Part shown: positions 1 through 8,156 of the stretch, one piece after another
Layout of the letters: the number at the start of each line of letters is the position of its first letter
Numbering within the stretch: the stretch's first letter is position 1
Source of the DNA: Paracoccaceae bacterium
GTDB lineage: Bacteria > Pseudomonadota > Alphaproteobacteria > Rhodobacterales > Rhodobacteraceae
Assembly (NCBI GenBank): GCA_003447515.1
Contig: DLZA01000416.1
Span: 1 to 10,941, forward strand
Direction of reading: 5' to 3'
DNA: 10,941 nt
The notes under the pieces: model-generated
What the model was told of the DNA's origin: nothing
The model's input: the letters and a program-made list of their open reading frames with translations, nothing else
Databases searched by the model: none
Translations under genes and position numbers: made by a program

Positions 1-80
1 AATTTGTAAAAGCCACACAAAGATTTAAAGCGACAAAGAACCCGGCAATTAATTACATGTCAGAATGCGCCCTAAAACGC

Positions 81-115
81 AAATAACGCCAATTCATTGA
101 TTTGGCGTTATTTTT
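81..115 (+). terminator. Strong rho-independent terminator
   Basis: A perfect 12-bp stem (81-92 pairs with 102-113, AAATAACGCCAA against TTGGCGTTATTT) encloses a 9-nt loop, and a T run ends at 115. On the plus strand this is a textbook intrinsic terminator for a gene left of the window. Read from the minus strand the same stem is followed by a T-rich stretch (TTTGCGTTTT), so it may also stop transcripts running out of ccoS. The stem is seen directly; bidirectional use is inference. Confidence 0.85.
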
Positions 116-346
116 GTTGGTTGCGGGAGCACACAACCCACGATACCGCATCTTACTTTCACAACCATAATATTTTGAGCTTATGTAAATGCGAGCAAGC
201 AGGCTTATGCGTGATGAATAGGGTCTCAAGTTTCATCATCAAAAACCAAAGAATGAATTCAAGAAATCGACTCGTCAAATTTTCGTAGGCGCGCGTTAAT
301 CATCATTCCGTGAGGTTTGTTTGTAAAATTGATTTTAGGTCCTAAT
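116..346. other. Intergenic region downstream of ccoS
   Basis: About 230 bp between the terminator and the ccoS stop codon. An open frame of 63 codons (97-288, plus) exists, but it starts inside the terminator hairpin, has no ribosome binding site and resembles no family I know. A small hairpin is possible at 119-138 (GGTTG facing CAACC, slightly longer on the minus strand), and a 7-bp inverted repeat (TGATGAA/TTCATCA) lies near 211-237. I see no tRNA, no promoter and no clear terminator immediately after ccoS. If transcription of the cco operon stops at the 81-115 hairpin, ccoS would have a 3' untranslated region of more than 200 nt. Confidence 0.5.
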
Positions 347-508
347 TCAGCTGTTTTTGTATTCCTTTAAATCTTTATCGATCAACATCCTTTCAGCCGC
401 CCCATCAAAATCATCATATTGGCTGGAAACAACCGTCCAGAGGAATGCCAGTAAGCTTAAAATGCCAAGGGATAAAGAAACTGGTATTAAGATTATTAGT
501 ATATTCAT
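347..508 (-). CDS. ccoS: cbb3-oxidase maturation protein CcoS (FixS/RdxS)
   Basis: A 53-residue membrane protein required in other proteobacteria for a functional cbb3 oxidase, where its loss gives an oxidase lacking haem b and CuB. It opens with MNILIILIPVSLSLG and one hydrophobic helix (about residues 2-28), followed by the family signature around SQYDDFDGAAERML (about 30-42) and a short charged tail. The open frame reaches further upstream to 634, but that extension lies wholly inside ccoI and is unrelated to the family. The ATG at 506-508 overlaps the ccoI stop in an ATGA arrangement, which points to translational coupling; the local ribosome site is weak. Last gene of the ccoGHIS assembly operon. 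Confidence 0.93.
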   Translation of the reverse strand: MNILIILIPVSLSLGILSLLAFLWTVVSSQYDDFDGAAERMLIDKDLKEYKNS

Positions 509-2655
509 TTTATACTTTTCAATCTGAACGCATTCATCAAAACGGTAAGAGATGAAGCAGACATTGCAATCGCAGCAATAAGGGGCGTAGCCATGCCCAA
601 AAGCGCTAGCGGCACAGCTATAATATTGTAGCAAGCCGCGATTAAAAAATTTTGTTTAGATAGTCGGATGGCTGTTTTAGCGGTAATGATAACAGAGGCC
701 AAATTGCTAAAATCTTGGCTTAAAACCACTATATCTGCTACGTTGCGAGAGGCATCAAGCGCACTCGCTGGCGCAATCGATGCATGGGCTGTTGCTAGAG
801 CGGCTGTATCATTTAAACCATCACCCACCATTAAAACTTTATGGCCTTCAGCGGTCAAACTTGACACATAGGTATGTTTTTCCTCCGCATTTACATTGGG
901 GATCAAAGTCGTAATTCCCAGTTTTTCCCCCATATTTTTGACATTTTCAGCATGATCTCCACTCAAAATGCACAGGCTGATGCCAAGTTTTTTCATATCA
1001 ATAATCATTTTTTGAATTCCGGGCCTGAGTACTTCTCGTGTCGGTATATTTCTGGGGGCTTGATTTCCAACCTTTAACCCCAAACCTTTATGATTTGCTC
1101 CTAGCCAAGTCGTGCTGCCAAGTTTTACCACCTCACCATGGTAGCGTGCCTTCATACCTGAGCCGATAATTTCTTCAATTTCCACTACCTCCGCAGGCTC
1201 GATATTATACAATGCAGCAGCTAGACCTTTTGAAAGCGGGTGATGCGAGCCTTGGGCAAGTGCTAGCGCTATAGACTTTTCGGTCTCCGACAGATGGTTA
1301 GTTGCCATTTGAAACGACGCTAGCGTCAAAGTTCCTGTTTTATCAAATAAGCACGTATCTATTTCAGCTAAACGTTCCAGTGCATCTCCATCTTTGACTA
1401 AGAACCCTTTGCTAAATAATTTACCAATAGCTGCAATGCTTACCGCCGGCACGGCCAGTCCAAGTGCGCAGGGGCAGGTTATAATCAAAACCGCAATTGC
1501 AATATTCAGCGCAAGGCGTGCGTCACCACTAATCCATAACCATACCACAAATGCAGTTGTTGCTAAAATATGAACCGCTGGCGCATAGATCCGTGCAGCT
1601 CGGTCTGCTAGATTAGTATATTTATTGCTGGGGTTTTCTGCATTAGAGATCAACTCAGACAATCTTTGCATGGTGGTGTCACGCCCCACTGCACAAACAG
1701 AAACTTGAGCTAGAGCTCCAACATTAATTTCGCCTGCGTGTACTCGCGCACCTTTTGAAATTAGAATTGGCATGGTTTCACCGGTCAGCATCGAACGGTC
1801 AATTAGCGTAGATCCTTTTTGAAGGTACCCGTCGACGGGAAACTGCATGCCAGATGAGACCTGTACTACATCGTTAATCTTCAAATTTTTTGTAGCCACC
1901 TGTTCGACTCGGCCATTACTTATACGATCAGCCGAGTGAACCTCCAAAGCTGATAAGTCTTCCGTTGCAGAACGCGCTCTCTTCCGCGTCATGTAGTCCA
2001 GATAGCGTCCCAATAGTAAAAAAAATGTCAATGACAAAGCGGCGTCAAAATAAATTTTCTCACCACTGTTTAACATTTCATAAAGAGACAAAACAGATGC
2101 TAGCAGTATTGCCAGTGAGATCGGCACATCCATGTTCAACGACCAGGTTTTCACCCCTGCCAAAGCATTTTTAAAAAATGGCTGAGCCGAGTAAAGCGCG
2201 GCCGGTAGGGCGATTGTTCCTGAAATTAGATGAAATAATTCGCGAATTGTTCCGCTGGCCCCAGACCAGTTTGCAACTGATAAAAGCATTACATTCATCA
2301 TGGCAAACCCGGCAACGGCAAGACGTATTAACAATTTTTGGGCTTCGTAGTCTTTTGAAGCAGATGTCATTGAGGCGTTCAGTGCATGGCCCTCAATACC
2401 CACAGCCGCAAGTCGATTAATAAGGTATTCAACCGGCAAAGAAGCCGTGGTGACTTCAACTCGCTTTCGTGACAAGTTGACCTGTGCCCGAGAAACGCCC
2501 TCAACTGCTTCGAGCTGGCTTTCTACCTTTGCTATACACGCCGCGCATCGAATACCCGGCACAGAGATAAAAACTGTCTTGGGGTCTGAAGATCCCATCG
2601 CATGGGTGTTTCCAGAGATATTAGGGGAATTGGTAGGAGATGAGTTTAGGCTCAT
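505..2655 (-). CDS. ccoI: Copper-exporting P1B-type ATPase for cbb3 assembly (CcoI/FixI/RdxI)
   Basis: A 716-residue P-type ATPase that, by family knowledge, moves Cu(I) across the inner membrane for insertion into the CuB site of the oxidase. In order: an N-terminal heavy-metal domain with GIRCAAC (Cys37, Cys40), membrane helices from about residue 107, the actuator TGE (291-293), the transmembrane metal site CPC (394-396), the phosphorylation site DKTGTLT (Asp438), the nucleotide-domain His-Pro pair (472-473), the hinge GDGLND (611-616) and the last helix pair with the YN (676-677) and MSASS (698-702) motifs. All catalytic residues are present. Its ATG overlaps the ccoH stop by 4 nt and its stop overlaps the ccoS start by 4 nt. 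CcoI belongs to the slow-exporting CopA2-like group dedicated to oxidase assembly rather than copper tolerance; the FixI assignment rests on the neighbours as well as the domain set. Confidence 0.97.
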   Translation of the reverse strand: MSLNSSPTNSPNISGNTHAMGSSDPKTVFISVPGIRCAACIAKVESQLEAVEGVSRAQVNLSRKRVEVTTASLPVEYLINRLAAVGIEGHALNASMTSASKDYEAQKLLIRLAVAGFAMMNVMLLSVANWSGASGTIRELFHLISGTIALPAALYSAQPFFKNALAGVKTWSLNMDVPISLAILLASVLSLYEMLNSGEKIYFDAALSLTFFLLLGRYLDYMTRKRARSATEDLSALEVHSADRISNGRVEQVATKNLKINDVVQVSSGMQFPVDGYLQKGSTLIDRSMLTGETMPILISKGARVHAGEINVGALAQVSVCAVGRDTTMQRLSELISNAENPSNKYTNLADRAARIYAPAVHILATTAFVVWLWISGDARLALNIAIAVLIITCPCALGLAVPAVSIAAIGKLFSKGFLVKDGDALERLAEIDTCLFDKTGTLTLASFQMATNHLSETEKSIALALAQGSHHPLSKGLAAALYNIEPAEVVEIEEIIGSGMKARYHGEVVKLGSTTWLGANHKGLGLKVGNQAPRNIPTREVLRPGIQKMIIDMKKLGISLCILSGDHAENVKNMGEKLGITTLIPNVNAEEKHTYVSSLTAEGHKVLMVGDGLNDTAALATAHASIAPASALDASRNVADIVVLSQDFSNLASVIITAKTAIRLSKQNFLIAACYNIIAVPLALLGMATPLIAAIAMSASSLTVLMNAFRLKSIK

Positions 2656-3107
2656 TTGGGAACTTCGAAAACAAAACGCTTCTGAAATAATGTACCATCC
2701 TCAGATCTAGCCTTAAGCCGCAAAACCCATCGCCCAGCTTGCAAGTCAACAAGAGTTGTAAAATGACGTCCATCATAGACAAAATCGAGTGCTTGATCAT
2801 CGTGCATACCCGCCGGCCGAGACAGCTGTGCATGTTCGATAAGAGGTGTTATTGGAAGTCTACCTTTACTAAAGGCAACATCGAGTTGATTATTTGTTGT
2901 TTTTAATTTGACCGTCCAATCCAGATTAATTTGAGCAAATCTTTTTTCCTCAAAGTTTTGAGAGGCAATATAAGAATTTTGCACCTCTAGTCCTGGAAAA
3001 CTGCGTACAGCGTGAAATGCGAGAAGAGCGTTTGCAGAAATAATAGCGGTGAAAAGCATGAAAAAGATCAAGAAAACATGCCAGCCTGTCAAAGGTCTTT
3101 CCGTCAT
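2652..3107 (-). CDS. ccoH: cbb3-oxidase assembly protein CcoH (FixH/RdxH)
   Basis: A 151-residue membrane-anchored protein of the FixH family. A single hydrophobic segment (about residues 9-31) follows a short N terminus with the family-typical TGWHV, and the rest is a periplasmic beta-rich domain with the pattern seen in FixH (LDVAFSKGRLPI; GRWVLRLKARSEDG near the C terminus). In Rhodobacter and Pseudomonas CcoH binds the nascent oxidase and stabilises its assembly; the biochemical activity is not settled. Its start codon overlaps the ccoG stop (ATGA), with GGAG seven bases upstream inside ccoG, and its stop overlaps ccoI. The function is inferred from family and operon position; no catalytic motif is visible. 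Confidence 0.93.
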   Translation of the reverse strand: MTERPLTGWHVFLIFFMLFTAIISANALLAFHAVRSFPGLEVQNSYIASQNFEEKRFAQINLDWTVKLKTTNNQLDVAFSKGRLPITPLIEHAQLSRPAGMHDDQALDFVYDGRHFTTLVDLQAGRWVLRLKARSEDGTLFQKRFVFEVPK

Positions 3108-4525
3108 TTTTTCACTCCGTTAAATATTGTTTTACTTGATGCACGACTGCCACTAAAAACGTCATTAACCCAAAGCTTAAGTGGCGTGAGCGAACCTTTA
3201 GCCGCGGGATGATCCCGTGGAACACTAAGGTAAAACCGCTGAAGGTATGTGCTGTCCGCGGGTACTTTTACGGCGACGTCCGATCCCAAAGCTTCGAGCT
3301 TTAATTCGAAATCTTCGCCACCTCCGATACTCAGATGAAACAGCCGATCCTCGCCCGCTTTATTGCGCAAGCGAGCTTCGTAGATATTGCGAATTGTACC
3401 GTCTGATTGGACGATAAAGCTTGGGTTCCGAACTGGTCGCACAGTAACATCTATATCACTTCGGATGAAAAGCGCGTAAACCATACCAATTCCGATTAGG
3501 GACCACAGCACGCCATAAAGTGACGTGCGCAGGCGCAAGATATGCCTCGAAGCTGCCACTGGTGGCCTTCCAGAGCGCTCGTAAGTTTCATCCACAAGCG
3601 CCAGATAATCGATCAACCCTCGATCACGACCTATTTTAGCCATCACATCATCGCAGGCATCAATGCACAGCGCACAGGTAATACACTCCAATTGCTGCCC
3701 TTCGCGGATATCAATGCCCATTGGGCAGACGTTCACGCAGGCCTTACAATCGATGCAATCACCGTGCTCGCTTAGACGTTTTTTGCCGCGCGGCTCTCCA
3801 CGCCAGCTGCGGTAAGCAACAGTAAGCGTCTCAACATCCATCATCGCAGCCTGAATCCGCGGCCAGGGACACATATAAATGCAGATTTGTTCTCGCATAA
3901 ATCCACCAAAAACAAAAGTTGTTAGGGCGAGAAAAGAGATAGAGCCGTACATAACTGGATTTGCATTAAATGCCCAAAGATCTCGCATCAAATCCGAAGC
4001 GTCCATAAAATAGAACACCCAAGCGCCACCAGTTCCAATCGAAATAACGATCCAAATCATCCATTTGATTAATCGCAATCGCCACTTCTTCAATGTCCAT
4101 TTGGCATGAAACAAGCGCAACCGAGCGTTGCGATCACCCTCCACCCAACGTTCGACCAGAATAAATAAATCTGTCCAAACTGTTTGTGGACAGGCATAAC
4201 CGCACCACACTCGACCCAACGCCGATGTGAATAAGAACAGCCCGAGGCCCGCCATTATTAAAAGGCCCGCGACAAAATAAAATTCATGCGGCCAGATCTC
4301 GATCCAAAAAAAGTAAAAACGGCGATGTACCAAATCAACTAGTATAGCCTGATCCGGTAATTTTGGACCACGATCCCAAGGTATCCATGGACCCAGATAA
4401 TAAATGGTCAGTGTGATTATCATAACCACCCACTTCAGGCGTCGAAACGATCCATCAACCCTCTTTGGAAACACAGGCTCCTGAGCGATATAAAGAGAAT
4501 TTATTGGGTTAGGCTTTAACGTCAT
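3104..4525 (-). CDS. ccoG: Cupric reductase / cbb3 accessory ferredoxin CcoG (FixG/RdxA/RdxB)
   Basis: A 473-residue membrane iron-sulfur protein. Several transmembrane helices fill the N-terminal half, including the WCGYACPQT segment (Cys108, Cys112) and the MCPWPR motif (Cys219). A 2x[4Fe-4S] ferredoxin domain follows, with Cys257/260/263/267 and Cys281/284/287/291. One more helix (about 336-353) and a C-terminal periplasmic Ig-like domain complete the FixG plan. Work on Rhodobacter CcoG showed reduction of Cu(II) to Cu(I), supplying the form carried by CcoI. It is the first gene of ccoGHIS, 97 bp downstream of ccoP and coupled to ccoH. The start at 4525 is the conventional choice; the sequence before it (GAGCGG) is only a modest ribosome site. 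Confidence 0.96.
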   Translation of the reverse strand: MTLKPNPINSLYIAQEPVFPKRVDGSFRRLKWVVMIITLTIYYLGPWIPWDRGPKLPDQAILVDLVHRRFYFFWIEIWPHEFYFVAGLLIMAGLGLFLFTSALGRVWCGYACPQTVWTDLFILVERWVEGDRNARLRLFHAKWTLKKWRLRLIKWMIWIVISIGTGGAWVFYFMDASDLMRDLWAFNANPVMYGSISFLALTTFVFGGFMREQICIYMCPWPRIQAAMMDVETLTVAYRSWRGEPRGKKRLSEHGDCIDCKACVNVCPMGIDIREGQQLECITCALCIDACDDVMAKIGRDRGLIDYLALVDETYERSGRPPVAASRHILRLRTSLYGVLWSLIGIGMVYALFIRSDIDVTVRPVRNPSFIVQSDGTIRNIYEARLRNKAGEDRLFHLSIGGGEDFELKLEALGSDVAVKVPADSTYLQRFYLSVPRDHPAAKGSLTPLKLWVNDVFSGSRASSKTIFNGVKK

Positions 4526-4622
4526 ATACCGCTCACAGTTGGGGACTTCATGTTTTCACCCGCGCAGATGGTTATTATTATGCGCTCTAAGTAGTAGCGA
4601 TTGTGGTTCGGCAGCACTGGCC
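4526..4622. other. ccoP-ccoG spacer
   Basis: The only sizeable gap inside the eight-gene cluster (97 bp). I find no FNR box (TTGAT-N4-ATCAA) and no hairpin with a T run here. An AT-rich stretch reading CATAATAAT on the minus strand could act as a weak -10 element but lacks a good -35. The simplest reading is read-through from the ccoN promoter, with an independent weak promoter possible. Confidence 0.4.
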
Positions 4623-5486
4623 TTACTCACCACCGCCCAACCCATGTACGTAAACGGACACTGAACGCAAATCAGCTGGACTGAGCCGTTGACCCCAAGC
4701 CGGCATGACACCGTATCGACCGCTGGAAATCGTTTTTTTGACAGAAACTATGTCGGATCCATAAAGCCAAATGGCATCTGTCAAGTCAGGCGCCCCCAGC
4801 GTTTCGTCACCTGTCGCATTCTCGCTGTGGCAGCCCGAACAATTCTCTAAAAATAATTCATTTTCAGGAGTTTTTTCTCCAGCGTTTTCCAGTTTTGCTA
4901 GACTAATCACATATTGTGCAAGGGTTACTATTTCATCATGCTTTAATGTTTGATCAAAAGCGGGCATTTCAGAAATTTGTGAATCGGGGTCAGTTGTGTT
5001 TCTGATCCCATGGTTTATCGTATAAGCGATGTTCTCGATTGAACCACCCCACAGCCAATCATCATCTAATAAATTTGGGTATCCAAACGCCCCGCCTGCA
5101 CCGGCACCATGGCACTGTGAACAATGGCTGATGAAAACTGAAGAACCGCGAGCTAGCGCATATTGGACTAACTCTCGATCGTTCAGCAGTTTACCCAAGT
5201 CAGTAGTGATTAATATTTGATCTAAATGAGCGTATTTTTTAGTTTGGTGCTTTAATTCCTTGGCTAGATTTGCGCGAGTTGACCAGCCTAGAAACCCTTT
5301 TGAAGAACTCTCTTTAAATGGCACTGCAGGATAGGCCACCACATAAACCAAGCCCCAAAAAATTGTAGCGTAAAATGTCCAGAGCCACCAGCGCGGCAGT
5401 GGTGTATTCAACTCCTCTATACCGTCCCAACGGTGCCCTGTTGTCTCAACTTCTGCAACAGGGGTTTTCTCCGACTTTTCGCTCAT
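4623..5486 (-). CDS. ccoP: cbb3 cytochrome c oxidase subunit III, dihaem cytochrome c CcoP (FixP)
   Basis: A 287-residue membrane-anchored dihaem cytochrome c that passes electrons from the cytochrome c pool toward CcoO and CcoN. The N terminus carries the typical HRWDGIEELNTPLPRWW segment before one transmembrane helix (about residues 33-55). The periplasmic part has two cytochrome c domains: CSQCH (122-126) with likely axial Met174 in EMPAF, and CSGCH (216-220) with likely axial Met261 in VMPAW. Length and order match FixP. The start overlaps the ccoQ stop (ATGA) and has a good GAGGAA ribosome site about 8 nt upstream. It ends the ccoNOQP structural block. Confidence 0.97.
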   Translation of the reverse strand: MSEKSEKTPVAEVETTGHRWDGIEELNTPLPRWWLWTFYATIFWGLVYVVAYPAVPFKESSSKGFLGWSTRANLAKELKHQTKKYAHLDQILITTDLGKLLNDRELVQYALARGSSVFISHCSQCHGAGAGGAFGYPNLLDDDWLWGGSIENIAYTINHGIRNTTDPDSQISEMPAFDQTLKHDEIVTLAQYVISLAKLENAGEKTPENELFLENCSGCHSENATGDETLGAPDLTDAIWLYGSDIVSVKKTISSGRYGVMPAWGQRLSPADLRSVSVYVHGLGGGE

Positions 5487-5710
5487 CGTGAACTTTCCTC
5501 TTGGGACATATTTTCATCATTAAGTTTTTTCTTTTCGACACTCTCACTGATGGGTAATTGGTCATTTCGCATTGGAATATCGCTTGCGTCTTCATGGGTG
5601 TTTTGACTGCCGGGCCGCAAGGTCCAAAGAACCACCGTTATAAAGCCAATGAACATTACCAGAAGGACCCAGCTGTCTGCGAGTTCGCGTAGTATTGTAT
5701 AGGTCTGCAT
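5483..5710 (-). CDS. ccoQ: cbb3 oxidase small subunit CcoQ (FixQ)
   Basis: A 75-residue single-span protein. It begins MQTYTILRELADSW, has one helix (about 13-30), then the FixQ hallmark RPG (33-35) and HEDA-DIP-RND, followed by a polar tail somewhat longer than in many CcoQ proteins. CcoQ stabilises the CcoNO-CcoP association in some species, and in Rhodobacter sphaeroides it has been linked to oxygen-dependent signalling. The frame can be read from two in-frame GTG codons at 5714-5719, but the ATG at 5708-5710 starts at the conserved family N terminus, and AGGTGG a few bases upstream serves as its ribosome site, so I choose it. It lies 9 bp after ccoO and overlaps ccoP by 4 nt. Confidence 0.92.
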   Translation of the reverse strand: MQTYTILRELADSWVLLVMFIGFITVVLWTLRPGSQNTHEDASDIPMRNDQLPISESVEKKKLNDENMSQEESSR

Positions 5711-5719
5711 CTGCACCAC

Positions 5720-6445
5720 CTATCGACTGTCATCAGGTGTAAAGGTCGAAAAATCGACCATAGTTCCTAAGACTTGCAGATAGGCAATCAGCGCATCCAT
5801 CTCGGTCAGTTTTCCTTGACCATCAAAATTTCCTACTGACGCGCCAGGATATCTTGCCAATAGTCCGTTAATGTTGGCATCTGGGTTGGCCTGATCATAA
5901 AAATCTGCCACTGCATATTCGAGCTGTGCGTCGGTATAGGGTACGCCAACCAAACGGTGCGTCGCCAGTAGATCACGGATATGGTCAGCATCGATCCTTT
6001 TAAGTAGTAAAAAAGCATATTTAGGCATGATGGATTCGGGTACAACGGATTGCGGGTCTTGCATATGATCCACATGCCATCTGTTTGAGTAACGTCCTCC
6101 CACTCTTGCTAGATCTGGCCCGGTACGTTTAGAGCCCCACTGAAATGGATGGTCATACATCGACTCTGCCGCCAAAGAATAGTGGCCGTAGCGCTCTATC
6201 TCATCTCGCATCGGACGGATCATCTGGCTGTGACAAACATAGCAGCCCTCGCGCACATAAATATCTCGTCCCGTCAGTTCCAGTGGCGAGTAAGGTCGTA
6301 CCCCCTCGACTTTCTCAATTGTGTTTTCTAGCCAAAACAATGGTGCAATTTCAACAATTCCTCCGATGCTTACAACCAAAAGTGAACAGATGAGCAATAA
6401 AGTTGGACTCTTTTCTAGAATACGATGTTTTAATAACAGCGACAT
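5720..6445 (-). CDS. ccoO: cbb3 cytochrome c oxidase subunit II, monohaem cytochrome c CcoO (FixO)
   Basis: A 241-residue membrane-anchored monohaem cytochrome c of the high-affinity oxidase. One N-terminal helix (about 15-37) is followed by the highly conserved [16 protein letters not shown] region, with haem attachment at CYVCH (68-72), then [14 protein letters not shown] and [18 protein letters not shown]. Met140 in ESIMPKY is the probable distal ligand. The ATG follows the ccoN stop directly (TGAATG), with GGAGG at 6451-6455 inside the end of ccoN, so the two are translated in tandem. Nothing is missing relative to the family. Confidence 0.97.
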   Translation of the reverse strand: MSLLLKHRILEKSPTLLLICSLLVVSIGGIVEIAPLFWLENTIEKVEGVRPYSPLELTGRDIYVREGCYVCHSQMIRPMRDEIERYGHYSLAAESMYDHPFQWGSKRTGPDLARVGGRYSNRWHVDHMQDPQSVVPESIMPKYAFLLLKRIDADHIRDLLATHRLVGVPYTDAQLEYAVADFYDQANPDANINGLLARYPGASVGNFDGQGKLTEMDALIAYLQVLGTMVDFSTFTPDDSR

Positions 6446-8050
6446 TCAGCCCTCCACGTATCGCATATGTGTGTTGTTCTGCAGCGGTTTTGGCTCAGAA
6501 ATAGTTCGTACAAAATTCCAAGCCATAATTATTGCACCTGCGAGGTAGAGCATGCCTCCGATCCCACGAACCACATACATCGGAAACTTCGCAGCAACCG
6601 TGTCTGCAAAAGAGTTCACTAGAAACCCAAGCTCATTAACCTCTCGCCACATCAGGCCTTCCATGATGCCAGTCACCCACATTGAGGCCGCATAAAGAAC
6701 AATACCGATAGTCGCGAGCCAGAAATGCCAATTTATTGCCGCGATCGAATGCATTTTCTCACGGCCCCAAAGGCGGGGTGTTAGAAAATATATTGCTCCA
6801 AAAGTGATCATCCCATTCCAACCCAAGGCTCCTGAATGCACGTGCCCAATCGTCCAGTCGGTGTAATGTGAGAGCGAATTAACGGCCCGGATTGACATAA
6901 CCGGCCCTTCAAAAGTCGACATACCGTAAAAACCCAGGCTGAGTACGAACATTCTAAGTACAGGATCTGTCCTAAGCTTATCCCATGCACCTTGTAACGT
7001 CATAATGCCATTGATCATCCCTCCCCAGCTTGGCATCCATAAAATTATTGAGAAAACCATACCAAGAGTTGAGGCCCAATCAGGTAAAGCTGTATAATGT
7101 AAGTGGTGCGGGCCTGCCCAAATATAGAGAAATGTAAGCGCCCAAAAATGAACAATAGAAAGTTTATAGCTGTAGACTGGCCGGTTCGCTTGCTTTGGAA
7201 TAAAATAATACATCATTCCTAAAAAGCCAGAGGTGAGAAAAAAACCAACTGCGTTATGACCATACCACCACTGTGTCATGGCGTCTTGCACGCCCGCAAA
7301 CAACTGGACTGATTTTGAACCCCAAATGCTAACTGGTATACTGATATTATTGACAAGATGCAGCATCGCGACTGTGACGATAAAGCTTAGGTAAAACCAA
7401 TTAGCGACATAGATGTGTTTTTCCTGTCGTCTAAAAATTGTGCCCAAGAAAACGATGAGGTAACTGACCCAAACGATGGTTAACCAGATATCAACATACC
7501 ATTCTGGCTCTGCGTATTCTTTTGACTGGGTTGCCCCTAAAAGATACCCAGTAGCTGCTAAAATTATGAAAATCTGATATCCCCAGAATACAAACCAGCT
7601 CAGTGTTTCACCAAATAGCCGTGCGCCGCTGGTACGCTGCACCACGTAGAAGGAAGTGCAGATTAAAGCGTTGCCGCCGAAGGCAAATATAACAGCGCTG
7701 GTATGTAGAGGTCGAAGCCTGCCAAAATTGGTAAACGGTTGCCCCCAATCAAAATTTAATATAGGAAAAGCTAGTTGAAAAGCTATAAATGTTCCAACCA
7801 GAAACCCAGCCAACCCCCAGAAAACAGTAGCAAATACGCCGGCCCTTACAATGCTATCGTTATAACCGCGTAACGGTTGTTTGTGGCTTGGGCCTGATCC
7901 TGTTCGTCTCAAAATTCGTATGAATACGCAAGATGCAATCAAAAGTATCAATAATGCATGCATTTGAAAGGCCAAATCTAAGGCCCAATTGGCCGCCATA
8001 GCTGCAATGAACGCTACTGCCGCAAGTACCAATAGCTTGAGATAATCCAT
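6446..8050 (-). CDS. ccoN: cbb3 cytochrome c oxidase catalytic subunit I CcoN (FixN)
   Basis: A 534-residue, multi-span (about 12 helices plus an N-terminal extension) haem-copper oxidase subunit. It reduces O2 to water at a haem b3-CuB centre and pumps protons; high oxygen affinity is typical of the family. Visible ligands are His116 (low-spin haem b), CuB ligands His265, His315 and His316, the cross-linked Tyr309 in LYIWAGPHH, Glu381 in STFEGP, and His403 and His405 in IGHVHSG for the two haems. Their spacing matches the Pseudomonas stutzeri C-type oxidase with a constant offset of about 58 residues, owing to the longer N terminus usual in alphaproteobacteria. GGGAG at 8056-8060 is a good ribosome site. 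First gene of the cluster, about 83 bp downstream of a perfect FNR box. Confidence 0.98.
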   Translation of the reverse strand: MDYLKLLVLAAVAFIAAMAANWALDLAFQMHALLILLIASCVFIRILRRTGSGPSHKQPLRGYNDSIVRAGVFATVFWGLAGFLVGTFIAFQLAFPILNFDWGQPFTNFGRLRPLHTSAVIFAFGGNALICTSFYVVQRTSGARLFGETLSWFVFWGYQIFIILAATGYLLGATQSKEYAEPEWYVDIWLTIVWVSYLIVFLGTIFRRQEKHIYVANWFYLSFIVTVAMLHLVNNISIPVSIWGSKSVQLFAGVQDAMTQWWYGHNAVGFFLTSGFLGMMYYFIPKQANRPVYSYKLSIVHFWALTFLYIWAGPHHLHYTALPDWASTLGMVFSIILWMPSWGGMINGIMTLQGAWDKLRTDPVLRMFVLSLGFYGMSTFEGPVMSIRAVNSLSHYTDWTIGHVHSGALGWNGMITFGAIYFLTPRLWGREKMHSIAAINWHFWLATIGIVLYAASMWVTGIMEGLMWREVNELGFLVNSFADTVAAKFPMYVVRGIGGMLYLAGAIIMAWNFVRTISEPKPLQNNTHMRYVEG

Positions 8051-8132
8051 TGAAGCTCCCGATTATTGATCATTCTTTTTACAGAGTGTTCATTAGTCAG
8101 GGCAGTAAACACGTTATTGGTAAATACACTCA

Positions 8133-8146
8133 TTGATATAAATCAA
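8133..8146 (-). promoter_or_regulatory. FNR/FnrL box of the ccoN promoter
   Basis: A perfect TTGAT-N4-ATCAA palindrome (spacer ATAA) lies 10 bp beyond the fnrL stop codon and 83 bp upstream of the ccoN start. Class II FNR activation places the box near -41.5, which predicts transcription from about 8097-8098. On the minus strand TTTACT at 8104-8109 sits where a -10 element should be, a 4/6 match. The predicted leader is about 47 nt. The motif is seen directly; activation by FnrL is inferred from family knowledge. Confidence 0.92.
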
Positions 8147-8156
8147 TAATGGGAGA

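Noticed and set aside
3..86. Possible C-terminal tail of a gene entering from the left (frame ending TAA at 84-86)
   Set aside because: Only 27 codons, no family match I can defend, and its stop falls within the terminator stem. Other frames stop at 7-9 and 26-28, so the identity of the upstream gene cannot be decided.
97..288. 63-codon plus-strand open frame
   Set aside because: It begins inside the terminator hairpin, lacks a ribosome site, has no recognisable motif and an unusual composition; most likely chance.
509..634. Extension of the ccoS frame upstream to 634
   Set aside because: Lies wholly within ccoI, is rich in cysteine and tyrosine unlike CcoS, and the family N terminus is clear at 508.
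1020..1110. Possible frameshift in ccoI between KLGS and VLRPG
   Set aside because: The stretch is compositionally odd, but the other two frames give no better continuation, and the flanking catalytic motifs are in one frame at normal spacing.
5711..5719. GTG-GTG start three codons upstream for ccoQ
   Set aside because: These bases form part of the AGGTGG ribosome site for the ATG at 5708-5710, which matches the conserved CcoQ N terminus.
8063..8149. Inverted pair TTATTGAT / ATCAATAA in the ccoN leader
   Set aside because: An AT-rich 8-mer pair about 70 bp apart; one arm is simply the flank of the FNR box. No second FNR half-site is completed.
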